The position numbers and the translations under genes were made by a program. From Loxodes magnus (lineage: Eukaryota > Ciliophora > Karyorelictea > Loxodida > Loxodidae), in assembly GCA_946699065.1 (NCBI GenBank), contig CAMPDV010000018.1, positions 1,426,001 through 1,490,000 of the forward strand: DNA of 64,000 nt. Direction: 5' to 3'. The notes beneath the pieces were generated by a model that ran no database searches, was not told the origin of the DNA, and worked only from the letters and a program-made list of their open reading frames with translations. Positions 21,825 to 34,300 of the stretch are shown here, piece by piece (position 1 is the first letter of the stretch; every line of letters starts with the position of its first letter).

Positions 21825-23763
21825 TCAAACTGCCGAAATGGCGTCATCAAGCAAGTCCATACCAGTTTTCTCTTTTTCTGCCTTCTTACCAAATAAGCTC
21901 AGATCTATTCCATATTTTCTTGCCCACATATCTGCAGGATTTGGGCTTGGAGGTCTTTTAAGTTTAACTTTCTATGCGTAAGTTAGCTTATTCATGTCTA
22001 GTGCTCTATAATCTGCCCATAATTATCTCTGTTCTTATTCTACTCTATTTCTCATCTTCAAATTTCAAAGAGCATTTTCTTAACTGGGTTTATTATTTGC
22101 TGTCTGAGGTCTTTTTGTCTTTTAAAATTTAGGGACTAAAGAACTACCAAAAGTACTGGCGTTGAATAAAGTAATTTTTTCTTGATTCTGTAAATCTTGG
22201 TTTAAGTGGTTATATTCCTATAGCATTAGCCTTGAACTAATGCCTATACCAGCTTAACTTGTTTATGGCCTTATATACTAATTCTAGAAATAAACTGACT
22301 GTTGCTGGATACTAGCTATTGGAACTCTTTGAGAGAAAATTTGCTATTAAGATTGTGAAACTCCAATTGATTAAGCAGTATGCAAATCTCTTCTTTTATG
22401 GCTTGACTATTGATTTTCACCATTATCTGTTTGCTTTCATTAATATTTGTCTAATGTCTGTTTAAAGTTATATCGCTTTTCATTAGAAACAGGCGGACTT
22501 ACCTAACCTTCATATGGATGAGTAAAAACCCCTGCTCCCGCTGTTTTTGGTCTTGCCATTAATGGAGCTGAAACTTAGAAGTTAATATTAGTAGGAGATT
22601 AAATTGGAGTTTATTTAACTTAGTTCATGACCTTTGCTGGATTTTCAATCATCATTACTTTATAGTTTGTCTAATTCTTTGATAGCTGGATCTTTCTTAT
22701 GTTTTCTTTAGCTTATTTTGTGGCTTGTGGAAAGTTTTTTACTACATGTGCAACTGTAGAATCAAACTTCTCTTGGTTACCATCCATTTTTTCTATTTTT
22801 TTGTTCGTTTTGTCAATGTTTGTTTTTCTCTCTTAGTGTCATACTTTTCTTTCCTATACTGCATTCTTTAATTGATTCTGTGTTTCTTTTGGAACTTTCA
22901 TTAGAAGATTATCCTTCGTAATTTCAAATGCTCTAACAAAAGTTGTCGTTCTTACTGTAAACTTCATTGGTTGATTGAAAAGTAAAGAATCTTCGCCTAC
23001 TCACTATTTAGAGACCAAGGTGCCTACATTATAAAACTATGTCGTTTTGCTAATAAATCCTCCTCTGAACCCTGCCAATTCCATATTAGAACTAGTAAGC
23101 CTACATTCCCCTTCTCTTATAATTAAAGCTCTTGCTGCTAAATCTCCTTCTTTGAACAGTACCTCACCAACTTTAAAGCTCTGAATAAAAAAATGACCTT
23201 TTCTTTAAAGTAATTGCATATTCTTTCCCTTGCATTAGTTCCCATAAATTTTAACCCTGGGATAGTTTACACCAGAAAGTTACTAGTTTGCTCATTTACA
23301 GCTGAATTAGCCATAGCCGATATAACCTTCTCCATTTCTTCCGCACTAATATATATCAAAACGGTTTCCTCCATAGCTATAGCTTCTGCTTGCTTTCACT
23401 CCTATTTAGACGAAGAATGTTTCAAATTTCCAAAGCAGTTACCTGCATTAACAATAAACGGCGAATCTTTCTTAGGTTTAACTTCGACTCTCCCCTGAAG
23501 AACAATATAAAAAGGGACTGCAACTTCACTAAGAGGAACAACAATTTCTTGAGGTTGGAAGAATTTCAGTTTCATAGCAAAAATAAGCTAAAATAGAATA
23601 AAATTACATCAGGTCTAGCAAAGTTAGGAAATTGCTTTAGTTCTCATACTTCTCTGAACAGAAGCTTTAAGAAATTGAGATCTTCTTCGCTTTTAGTTTC
23701 ATGAGAAAAGACTTCTATAAATTCCCTTGCACTACGCATCTTTAAATTAACACTAATTTTCAT
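21825..23763 (-). CDS. protein with two cyclic-nucleotide-binding-like domains
   Basis: A 633-residue protein read from ATG 23763 with two introns, 20 nt (23589-23608) and 17 nt (23181-23197), to TGA 21825-21827; total minus introns is an exact multiple of three. Domain 1, about residues 45-140, has the cNMP beta-roll signature FYIVLQGRVEV and GNCFGNL. Domain 2, about residues 175-290, has TIPGLKFMGTNARERICNYF, FKVGEVLFKEGD, ALIIREGECRL and VGEDSLLF. The canonical phosphate-binding FGE-RAA stretch is not preserved in either, so cyclic-nucleotide binding is doubtful. The C-terminal half is Gln/Pro-rich and disordered, ending LLDDAISAV. It resembles non-kinase, non-channel cNMP-domain proteins of cilia; partner unknown. 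Confidence 0.85.
23181..23197 (-). other. 17-nt intron in the cNMP-binding gene
   Basis: Reads gtcatttttttattcag on the minus strand. Splicing joins NYFKEK directly to SFKVGEVLFKEGD, restoring a continuous cNMP-binding fold. Confidence 0.85.
23589..23608 (-). other. 20-nt intron in the cNMP-binding gene
   Basis: Reads gtaattttattctattttag on the minus strand. Splicing joins FARPD to LIFAMKLKFF. Confidence 0.8.
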
Positions 23764-24069
23764 TAGGTTTCCTTTAATTAAATATGCATTACCTTCTAAC
23801 AATTCCTATACCTTTTACTATTTACTTTTACCTTTCAGAGATAGATCTTATAATCATACCTTTAAGGTTGTAATTAAGTATGAGGGAGATTATATGAAAG
23901 TGAGGAGAAGAGGAATTAACTTTGTCATTAGAAGTGTCTTAGAAGTTAAGTGGAGTAGTATTTAGAGTATCTCCATGTAAGGAGTTTGAAGGGTAGAGGT
24001 TTTGATTTTTTAAGCTTTTGCATTAATTTTAGTTGTTATAGTGAGCTATTTTTTTGCCGTTGATTAAAA
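23764..24069. other. divergent intergenic region
   Basis: 306 nt between divergent start codons; presumably a shared promoter region. No element recognised. Confidence 0.5.
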
Positions 24070-25164
24070 ATGACTAGTTTAATTCAGAAAAATAGGATTT
24101 AGAAAGAACTTGATGAACTGACTACCAATAAGTAGAAATATGGCTTTAGTTTTTAGTACTTAGAGAGTATTAATGGAAGCGTTATTAGTTTGAAGATTAA
24201 TCACGACTTTAAACCTAAACCTTGGAAATTGAAAGTGCCGGAGATAATTTTTGATATCTATCTTAATGGAAAATTCCCTTATGAACCACCCAAATTTATT
24301 TTAAAAACAACTTTTACTTAACCTTCGTTGGCAGATGGAAGAGATTATGTTAAAAGCATTCTAAAAGACGTTTAGTGGACTTCTAATATAACCATTATGG
24401 AAATTATTTTAATGCTGCCTGATTTTTTAGAAGAAGTAGAAGAGTATGATAACATTAAATTATAGCAGTTAGGTGAATATCATTTAGGAATGCCATTAGC
24501 GTATTCTACCTTAAATAGCGATACTTCTTAGACTTTTGAAGTAATAGAGTTAGATCCGCACAACTATAAGGTAGCTATAAAGAGAATTTTAGTGATTACT
24601 GAAATGTTTATTTTACAGTTCTAGCCAAGCAGTACTTTCAAAGATCATGGACATCTAATACTCTGGGCGACACTTTCAAGCCTCCAGAACTTCAAATTGC
24701 TTTAGCAAGCAAATAATGTTTTTTAGCTTCAATGGAAATAGATAAGCAGTGTAAGTCCTTGGATTTAGACTTTTAAATGCGAATACGCAAATGAGCTTCT
24801 ATAAGTTCTATGCGATAAAATGTAGAATCTTGGAATAGGAATCACATCAGGAACTTCTAACAACTTCTCTGAAATAAGAGAGGAAGAGGTGACAGTCTCC
24901 TCTTTAGATAAAATCAAAATAGCCAAAATTTTATAAGACATAGAAGTCTAAGAGCAAAGTATACTCTAAGGCTTAAATCTATAAAAGGTTGAAAAATTGA
25001 TGTCTTCTTACCAATAAGCTATTGAATACTATTCAGCTTAAGAAAACCCTAGATTCTAAGAATTTTTAAATAGGTTGCATGAATTTTTGAACAGAAAGGA
25101 TGTAATTTAGGCGATAAGTTAAGGATAGGAACGAGGTAAGGAAAAGCAGAAGAAAAAAACTTGA
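24070..25164 (+). CDS. catalytically dead E2-like (UBC/UEV fold) protein
   Basis: A 364-residue protein. Residues 1-125 have the ubiquitin-conjugating fold: EIIFDIYLNGKFPYEPPKFI matches the E2 PxxPP region and QPSLADGRDYVKSILKDVQW matches the active-site stretch, but the position of the catalytic Cys is occupied by Tyr93 or its neighbour, so it should act as a UEV-type adaptor rather than an enzyme. Residues about 165-265 look like a beta-rich, possibly PH-like domain ending in a helix (WIQTFKCEYANELLQVL). A Gln/Lys-rich helical tail ends EKQKKKT at TGA 25162-25164. Its neighbour is the giant HECT E3, tail to tail; a shared pathway is only suggested by position. The fold assignment is by motif. 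Confidence 0.7.
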
Positions 25165-25362
25165 GAGGTCGAACATTAACAAGTATTATTTTATTGATTT
25201 ATACTTTCCCTTTTTCTCTTAAATTTTAGATTAAGTTTAATACTTAAAAACTTTACTTAGCCAATCCTTTAACGTCAGATTGAGGATATGGTAAGGATAT
25301 AATTTTTTAATAGTGAAGGAAAATTTTAGATGATAGATAGATAAGTTTGATTAAAATTAAGT

Positions 25363-28300
25363 TCACCATTCTTCTTCTTCATATTCTTCTTCTTCATCCT
25401 AGCTATTATGATCTTGAATTTATGCTCCTTCCTACTACTCATTTGGAGGACTATCTCTATTCATTCCTTCATTATCCCACTGAATAGCAAACAAAAGCTG
25501 CTTTGCCAGAATTTCTTGGCTAGTGTAATTAGGCAGTTCGAAATGGAAAAAGCAAGTATCAGCTTCAGGAAGTGAATGATCTCCATGAGTTTCTTTGTTA
25601 CTTAATTTTACTTTGAACCAAATGTTGTTCTTTTCAAACTCTTCGTCAGTTGGTGGAAGACGCTCTTATCCCCAGCAAAATTTAATAAACTTAACTTTAT
25701 CTTCATCAGAAAAAGAGGCCAAAGCTTACCATAACCATGTAGCCAACTAACTTTCCTAAGTGATTCCATTAGAGTATTTAGTATGCCTCTTGAGCATTTC
25801 CAGATCAACAGTCGGAACACTACAAACTTACTCTTCTAATTCTTTCCAGCTAAGTAGATTTAAGACACCTTTAGGAACTAGTTTCGTAAGTCCATTTCTC
25901 ATACATTCAGACTATACAGCACTTTCATTTAATCTAATTTGAGTTACTTTCTCTACATAATCATCTTTCTAATCAAACTACAATGGCTCATATCTTCCTT
26001 GTGGAATCAAATCAATCACAGTCCCATCTGAAAGTGTAGTAGCCATATCGGCTACTTTTTCTTAAAATAGTTCAGCTGTTCCTGACTATATAAGTCTGAG
26101 CATTTCATATAAAGGATTATCGACGTAGTTAAGATCATATCTCTTCAAAATCATACCTACCAATGGTTTCCATACAAAGTTGGCGAGATTCAGACTAAAA
26201 TGAGTTCCTGTTCGAATACAGCAACCCATTAGGATTCCTAAGAACTCGAATAATTGCAAATGATAGCTAGTGTTCATTGATGGGTTGATTACGAATTTAT
26301 CAACATCATAGTCTTTAATGTTTCGCTATTGATTAACTGATGGTATTAATAGGTTTAAACTTTTCTTTTTCTCTTGGGTAATCTTTTCCTCGTTCTCTGG
26401 ATCAAATATTATATTTTACCCAATCAACTCCTTGGAAATATCAGCGAAGAATTATCTCCAAGGTCCTGCTAGACCTACAACTAACTCACCCTTAAAAACT
26501 ACCTCGAATGATATGAATGGATCAGTTCCCTATGGACGAGGAGGCCTTAATGCACTTGGAGGTATGTCTTTTAATTGCTCAAATGCCTTGACAAATGCGA
26601 ACTCTTCCTTCTTCTTGCTTTCAGTTAAATCTTATATTTTAAGTCTTTCCAATAGAACTTTCGGAGGGTGGTCTCTTGGAACTGCAGATTGATCAAAAAC
26701 TAAATTCTACAATTCAATTTTTATGGGCATTAGAATCAGCCCTCTGCAATGACTGAGAGCAGTACCTAAGCTGATGGGAACACTATTATCAGGTACAACA
26801 TCAATATTGCTAACATCTATAAAGCCAATAGCTTCTTGCAGGTATTTATTAAATACTCTTAGATAACTTCAATCTTATTTTATCCTGTATGCTGTTAGTT
26901 CTTTTAAGCTATGAAAAGATATAAGTGATGCATCATTTGGTATGTTTATTGATATTCCTTTAGGTAAAATCTACGGTTACTTTGAAGGCAAGAAGATATC
27001 TCTAGACTTTAAGGTTAGAGATCGCTTGCTTTGCTCACAATAGCGACTTTGTATGAATGACTTTACTTCTTTTAAAACTCATAAAGGAGAAATCTCATTA
27101 TCAAACTTACATGAATTAAGCCAAAAGTCATATCCAAGCTAGCTTAAATATTACCAAATGCCTAGATGAACAGGATCCGTTAAAGCTTATATTTGTTGTA
27201 ACTTATTGAGAAGCTAATTTTTATCTTAAATTTCAGTCTCAAGTATTAAATCTGATACAGCTAGCTTTTTCTAATCATGCAACTTACAGAGCATTTCCTT
27301 AATTTGTTCGAAGTTATCAATAAATCGTTTCTTAAGCATTTCATTTAGAATATCTTTTACTTCTTCCTATGTTTTTTATCCAATATATATCTTAATTTAC
27401 GATTTCAAGTCTTAAATTTTTTTCTCCTCGACATTAATTAGACTTTTAACTGGAAGTTTTGGCGCTTAAGGAATCTATTAGCTCTGTTCCTTAGGCTTAG
27501 CTTCTTATTCTTAAGATTTGTTAGCTTTATTTTCTTCACTCTTTTCTGGCTAAGCTTTATTTTCTTCCTTTTAAGCTTCTTATTCTTTCTCTATCTATTT
27601 TTTTTCTTTTTCTAATTCCTCTGCTTAAGCTTGCTAAAGTAAATCTAATTATTGCTTTTTATATATCTAGTGAATAGCATTATCAATATCCGATGCTAGT
27701 TTATTCCTATACTCTTGCAATTTCTCGCTTATTTTCCTTTCAATTTCCTATAAATCTGTTTTTTTGAATTTTTATACTTCTTATTAAGGCGCAGGACGAG
27801 GGTTTTAGCACATTTCACATTAGGCAAGGGATTAAGGATTTTCAAAAGTGCAAATTGAGCAAGACCAAATTTGAGGAACTACTGGTTCTTAAACTTTTTC
27901 CTCAATTTGCTTTTGTTCAATAACAACATCCCATCCTTTTATTATAATCCCTACATTATCTATATTTTCACCATACTGAACTATTATATCACTTTCAGTA
28001 TTAGCAATAAGCGCTTTGTGCTAAGCCAGTAAGCTATATATTTTTTATCTTAGGGCCTTTTCATTCTCTTCAGTGTATTTAATCTGAATATTCGTAAAAA
28101 TGAAGATATCATCCCATTAGTTAGCTGTAATCTCCTACTGTACTTCTTCTAGCAAATTTTTTGGTAAATTCTACTTGTTTCCCATCACAAAGAAGTCAGT
28201 AAATGCTTGGATTTTTTTAATATTAATGAGTCATTCAGGAAGATTATCCGTGCATAAAGTTGCAATTAGTATAGCAAAGTCCTGAATGTAGGAGCTGAAC

Positions 28301-31300
28301 AGCAATCCATTATTTTCGTTCATATACAATTTTTTTAGTTCTTCTTAGGCAGAATCTAACCAATTTTCATCTATCTCCAGTTCTTTCATGCTCTATATTT
28401 TATTCTGTAGAAAGAGACTTCTACATATTCTAGTTAGGAGCTTATACACTATTTGTCTCATAACACTTGGTGTTTTTTACTTTGGAGATATGAAATCCAA
28501 AATAGCTTTAATTATCATTTTAGTCTCCTAAATCTAAGCATGGTCACTTATATATTCTGTCATCCATAGAGTACTTGAGAACTCCATTGGAACTGGAATA
28601 ACTCTGCAGAACAAAGATGATTCAACATTTTCATGATGTTGATAGGGAGAAGCTGCTATATCTATATGACACTTAAAGCAAACCCAAACTTGACTTTGGT
28701 TGAATATTACAGGAGTTAAAGATCCCCATCCTTATGAGGATGCTCTTAGTTCTAGTATAACTTTAGTAGCAGTTGGATCTGAATAAAACTAAATAGAGGA
28801 GTTTGGACATAAATAAGCATCTCTCTTGAATATAACAATCAACCCTCCTATATTAATATTCAAATGGTTTTCATAAAGAGGGAAGCATCTTTTCTAGTGA
28901 CTCTAATCTGCCAAAATATTTTCTGGTGTCGAAGCTAGTATTTAGACATCAGCTATAAGCTTTGTTCTTTCAACAATATTAACCACCTGTGTTCCTTAAG
29001 AAATCATATCTCCAACTTTATACCATTACTCTACAATCCAGCTCGCCAGCTTTATAAAATCTTATTACTAGATTTTGTTTTCCAGATTGATTAAGTAACT
29101 TTGTTTGTTGCTTCTCATTACATGAGCGAAATATTTAGAGTCTCCTAAATGGTCTTTATGATTTAGTAGCCAGCCGTCAACAGGCTTATCCATCATTTCT
29201 TCCCATATGCTCCATTACATTACTTGAGGAATATCAAGTGGAGTTACTAGCTTAACTTTTGCAATCTATAATAAAGTTTGACGTGAGTATAATCCTACCA
29301 CTTTCTTAGTTATATCAAAGAATTGTTTATTCAATTGATCAAATTAGACATTAGATCCATCTTCAATTGGGTTTTGAATAGAAAGCAGGCAACTTACAGG
29401 TAGTCAGAAATACGTCATTTCTAGTCTATCTACATCATAGAATCTGACAAGTACAAGATTTCCCTTTAAGTCAATAGCCATTACTTTAACTGATATCTCG
29501 TTAACTCCAAGTTGCATTAGTCTCTTGATTGTCAAAACGTCTAAATTAGAAAGCTATTTATGCCTAAGTTTGGCCATTACATACTATGAAATTACTACCT
29601 CTTCAATAGTTATAGCATTCCAATCATAGTTAGCATCAGGAATTACAACACCATGAGGTAATTTTTGATCGCATAGAATTAAAGCATCTTAGAGAGCTTT
29701 ATTCTGATCTCCAATCCTGAGAGGAGCTCTAACTTATTCAATAGAGTATTCTCTTTCCCATTCAGGAAAAGCCTTCCAGATATATTCCTTAATTTTTGGA
29801 ATTATATAGCGTTCCCAGTATTTCAGCATTTTAAGAGGGATATCACTAGTATTTGCAGGCTTAGGCACAGGAAGACTTGATAAGTAGCTAGAAGTAGGTA
29901 GAGTGTATTAGGTAATTCCATCGTCACTTTCATCAGGAGATTTAACAATTTATTGTTAGGTTTGTTGGTTCTAGAAGGGAATAAAGAACATCTAATTAGC
30001 AGGCTCTAGATTATCGAATAATTTTTCCCATGCTAGTATAAACATCTTTTCAGAGCAATAGCTGTTATGCTCTAGTAAAAAGGTTATCAAAGAAGGTAAT
30101 TTTGGGGATTCTATGTAATTTTCCCATTCAGATTATGTAGCAATTTTGAGTAAGCAGCGTAAAATCAATGCGTTGATAAGAGTATTATCTTGCTTCAATT
30201 ATAAAATGGCATCTATAAGTAGTTCTAGATTAAGTTAAGGTGATAGCTTCAGCATTCCTTAATAAGGAAGTACTTCTTATAGCTTCATTGTGCTTACTTC
30301 GCCTAAAGTAGTTTATGTGTGAGTAAAGGAATCAAAGGATTAAGGAAACACAGATAAAACTTTATCTGAACCAGAGTACTCACCTCCTTATATAACTACA
30401 CCAGTTAGATGCTAATAATTATTATTCGTTATCTTGCTTCCAACTTTTATTATGTTAGTCCATCCACTTACAATTAAAAGAACTCCTATATGATAATGTT
30501 GTAGTTCCTGGCCTTGCTTAATGTTATTCAAAGCTTAATTAAGTAGCTCTAAGATTCAGTCTTTCCATTAATTACTAGTCTAGCAAATATCTTAGAATAA
30601 CTAGATAATAGTGATCATGTAAGAGCTATTAGCTTGACCAGATAGAACGGTTGTTGTCATTAAAGGATGACAATAAGGTCCTTAAATTTCTGCAAATAGC
30701 TTGTCAACTGATTTCATTTGGCTTGTATTAGAATCCATTACTTTTTCTAATTCCTTTGCAAGGGATTCTTCACAAAGCGATATATAAACAGGGTTTTTTA
30801 TAGTGAACGTTTCAATTTCTTCTGGTGTGTTATCTTTAAGCAAGAAAAATTCATTTTCTGGTAAGATTGGAATCTTGCTAGATACCTTTAGATCATTTTG
30901 ACACTCATTAAGAATTTAGCATAGTTTTAAAGCAGATTCATAGCTCATTGGTTTTAAGACAGAAGCTAATCCTTTAGAAAGCAAGTTGTTAGCTATTAAC
31001 TGACTTTCCTTGAAAATATTTGAAATTTTAGTGTTAAAAGTCTTCTCCTAAGTTTTTCTTTGCTTTTCCTACTCTGAATCACCTTCATATATTTCATGGA
31101 AATTCTAATTGACTCTGTCTTCCCATAAAGCTTCCATTTTAGTTAGCATAGCAGATTTATGAGAAACTTTTTTAGATGAAGCTTTAATGAGCTTTGCTTT
31201 ATGTATTCTCTTCTTTTTCATTCCTTCTTCTAAGAAGAAGGGCTCACTATCTTCATCTGAAGATTCTTTATGTGAGGAGGCTTCTAAAGCTTCCTAACCG

Positions 31301-34300
31301 TCCCATTTTAGTAGAGCATTAAAAAGAAATCCAAGATTATCTTCAGTATTAGCTGACTACAGGTAAACCTAAAATTTACGGATTTCTTTTTTTGAAGTTT
31401 TATTTACCTCAGTCACGCATTAGCCTAACTTGGTTACAATTTAAGTTGCTAATTGGATTGACTCTTGTTGCTTTTATGGCCATATGAGCTTAGCTACTTT
31501 AGAAGTTAGTCTAGCGAGTTCTGGGGATCTACTACAAGTAATTAATTCAGCTAGAGTACTAAAGTGATGAGTAATAGAGAGTTTGCATTTTGAGGATGGA
31601 CAGGTCAATACAATGTCTTATAGTATTAAAAGAAAAGAGGAAAGTCTTTCAATGCATTAAGTTTCCTTTTTTCGTAATTCTCCTTTTATCATTTTCAAAA
31701 TACTATCTAGCAGTACTTAAAAAACCTATTTTCGTCTTTCAATCTATATCTGATTGTTTTTGCAAGCTACGCTCAGCTTGTAGAATATTATCTTTACAGT
31801 TGATGCAAGAAGACTTGAAACCTTGGAAAGTTAAGGCTTATGTATTGAGGGTGAAGTGGCAATGTGGATTATTTTAACCGCAGCTTATAGAAATTACTAA
31901 AGAGGTAGGATTTCAGTTTATTAGATAACAAATTAGCAAGTCAAGTCATTGTCAAGAATTGTCTAAATATCGTTAAGAGCTAAAAGTAAAGTTTTAAGTT
32001 TAGATAGAATAAACTTTTCGGATGATACTTTAGAACTGAAAATGTTATTCTTTTACTTTCCTATGTTTTTAGAAGTGTATAAGATGTTTATAACGCATGT
32101 TTGTAACTCTCTAAATGCTTTGTAGACTTCTTAATTAAGTAATTTAGAAATGCTTTATCCACATGTTTCTATGTTTGTCATCAAATGCTTGGACACACTT
32201 TGGGTTATTATTCCGATTAGGAATTTGATAAAGGGAGTTTACCTAAGCATACTAATTGCTTTTGTTATAAACTGAATTCCAACTATTCTTTAACAAGCTC
32301 TTATATTTTGCTTTTGCATGCTAATCTCTAGATCATGAATATATAGTTATGAAGCAGTAAGAAAACCTACAACTGCTTTTAAAGGAGATACTGTAGAACA
32401 GCGAGCATCAGGCTCTGATTACTGGATCTGCCACTATTTTCACTTTTTTTATGATTCGATTCATTTTCTTAAATGTTCCAACTAGCTCTAGTCTCCTACC
32501 GGCTAAGCCACAGAAAACGATTTTTCAAAAGATGGAAGTTCCAGTGTTTAGTCATTTGGTACGATACTTTTTTACAATTACAAGGGAATTTATTTGATAG
32601 TAGCTTCAGATTCTAAGATTTCTTCTTCATAAGTTTGTAATTTAAGCAAAAATACAAGGCGTTCCATTACTATATTATATACTGTTTCGTAAGGATTTTT
32701 TATTTCCTTTATTTTTTATACTTCTTTGAACATTGCCAAAAGAGTCTATCTTTAGTTATTTTCTTCATAGTTACATAAGCAAACATTGCATAAATTCTTT
32801 ATTATAAAAGTATTTCCAGCTAAGCGACTTATGAACTTTTCTTAAATTTAATCCTCTATTTGCTTCAAGTCATTTTCAGTTAATTTGACCTCTTCCTTTT
32901 TTTCTTCTTTTTTTTCTTCCTTTTTTTCTTCCTTTTTTTTAACTTCTTATGCTTTCTTTACTGGTGGATTTTTCTTTGGTGGCTATAGTTTTTTATTTGA
33001 TGTCTGCTTTGCTGACTTTTAAACAGGAGCAGCTTCAACTTTAGGCTTTTCCTATTATTACTGCTAAACAAGTTGTTGCTCTTTTTCCTTTATAAGTTGC
33101 TATTTTTCTTCTTGATAATTGGAAATAATGTCAATCCATTCCTTTTCGTGTTATAATCTGTTGAGCATCCATGATAAAATTGAATTTACAGACTTTGCGA
33201 CAGTCAAAAGTTATTCTTCAATATAGCTCTTGCTCTTGAAAAGTTCTCCTTGCTAGGATTTCTCACTGAAATATGATTTCATATTAGGTAGCATGCCCGA
33301 GTGGTAAATAAGGCATATCGTTGAAAGTCTTTCAAGAGCTTTCCATTTTTTCTGAAGTTCTTGAGTGAAGGAGGGTCTTTTAGTTTCAGAAATGTATACC
33401 ATTGGAACCTTCATAATATTGCGCATTTCGTCAAAAATCATTTTAATAGTTCCTTTATCATTTAAAGCCTCTAACACTTCATTTTTTATTTTCATTTGCT
33501 TTATGTTCTATTCAAGAGAAACAGACGAAGGAGTTTCCACATTCTACTGAGCAAATTCTAATAAATTTCCTTTCTGTTAAATATGCTGAGGCTAGTTAAC
33601 TAAACCTGATGCTGTTATTGCTGAGACTAAGTAGGAAGTCACCTTAATCTCTTCTTCTGACTTTTAAATACCTTTGATAAACTTCTAGATCATTTAGCTT
33701 AGTAGAGATGTTGCAAAGTTGAATGTTTCTAGCCATTTCTTGAAATATGTTTCGTTGCCGAATTTTTGTTAGATTTTTTCTTGCTCTCCATTTATGAAAA
33801 ACTAAGAAAGTCCGTTGATTGGTCTTATTTTTACCTTAAAGCCCCAACGACTAGCAGGAATATCTTCCCTTGGCTAATTTCCAGCAGTGAAGTCAACGTT
33901 TATACATGATCCTAGCATTATTAAAGGCTTTTTCATATTCGGTTTTCCTGAAAACCTGTAGCAATATCCTAAAGGTTCGTTAGGTGAAAAGTAATGATTT
34001 TAGTCGAAATTTCCATTTTCTTTGGTTGTAAGTTACAAGTAATCAGAGTGATGATCAGTTTAGCATCTTGGATCAAGTTCGATAATAAGACCAAGAGCTC
34101 CAGGAAAGTTAATTGTTTCGTTAATTTGCTGTTTACCTCTTTAATAAGGATGACTAGTTTCGAAAGTTTTTTCATATCCACAGTTAGCTCCTTCAAAATC
34201 ACCATAATGCACTTAATCCAAAATAGATACTTAAGCAGACTGGAAGAGTTGCTTCATATTTTAGATAAGAGAGAGCAATGTAGTTATAAACTATTGCGTG

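Noticed and set aside
23214-23596. Plus-strand ORFs over 23.2-23.6 kb
   Set aside because: They are antisense to the two cNMP-binding domains, which have clear family motifs on the minus strand.
33285-33320. tRNA-like D-arm string (gcccgagtggtaaataaggc)
   Set aside because: It lies within the continuous HECT reading frame, and no matching acceptor, anticodon or T arm surrounds it.
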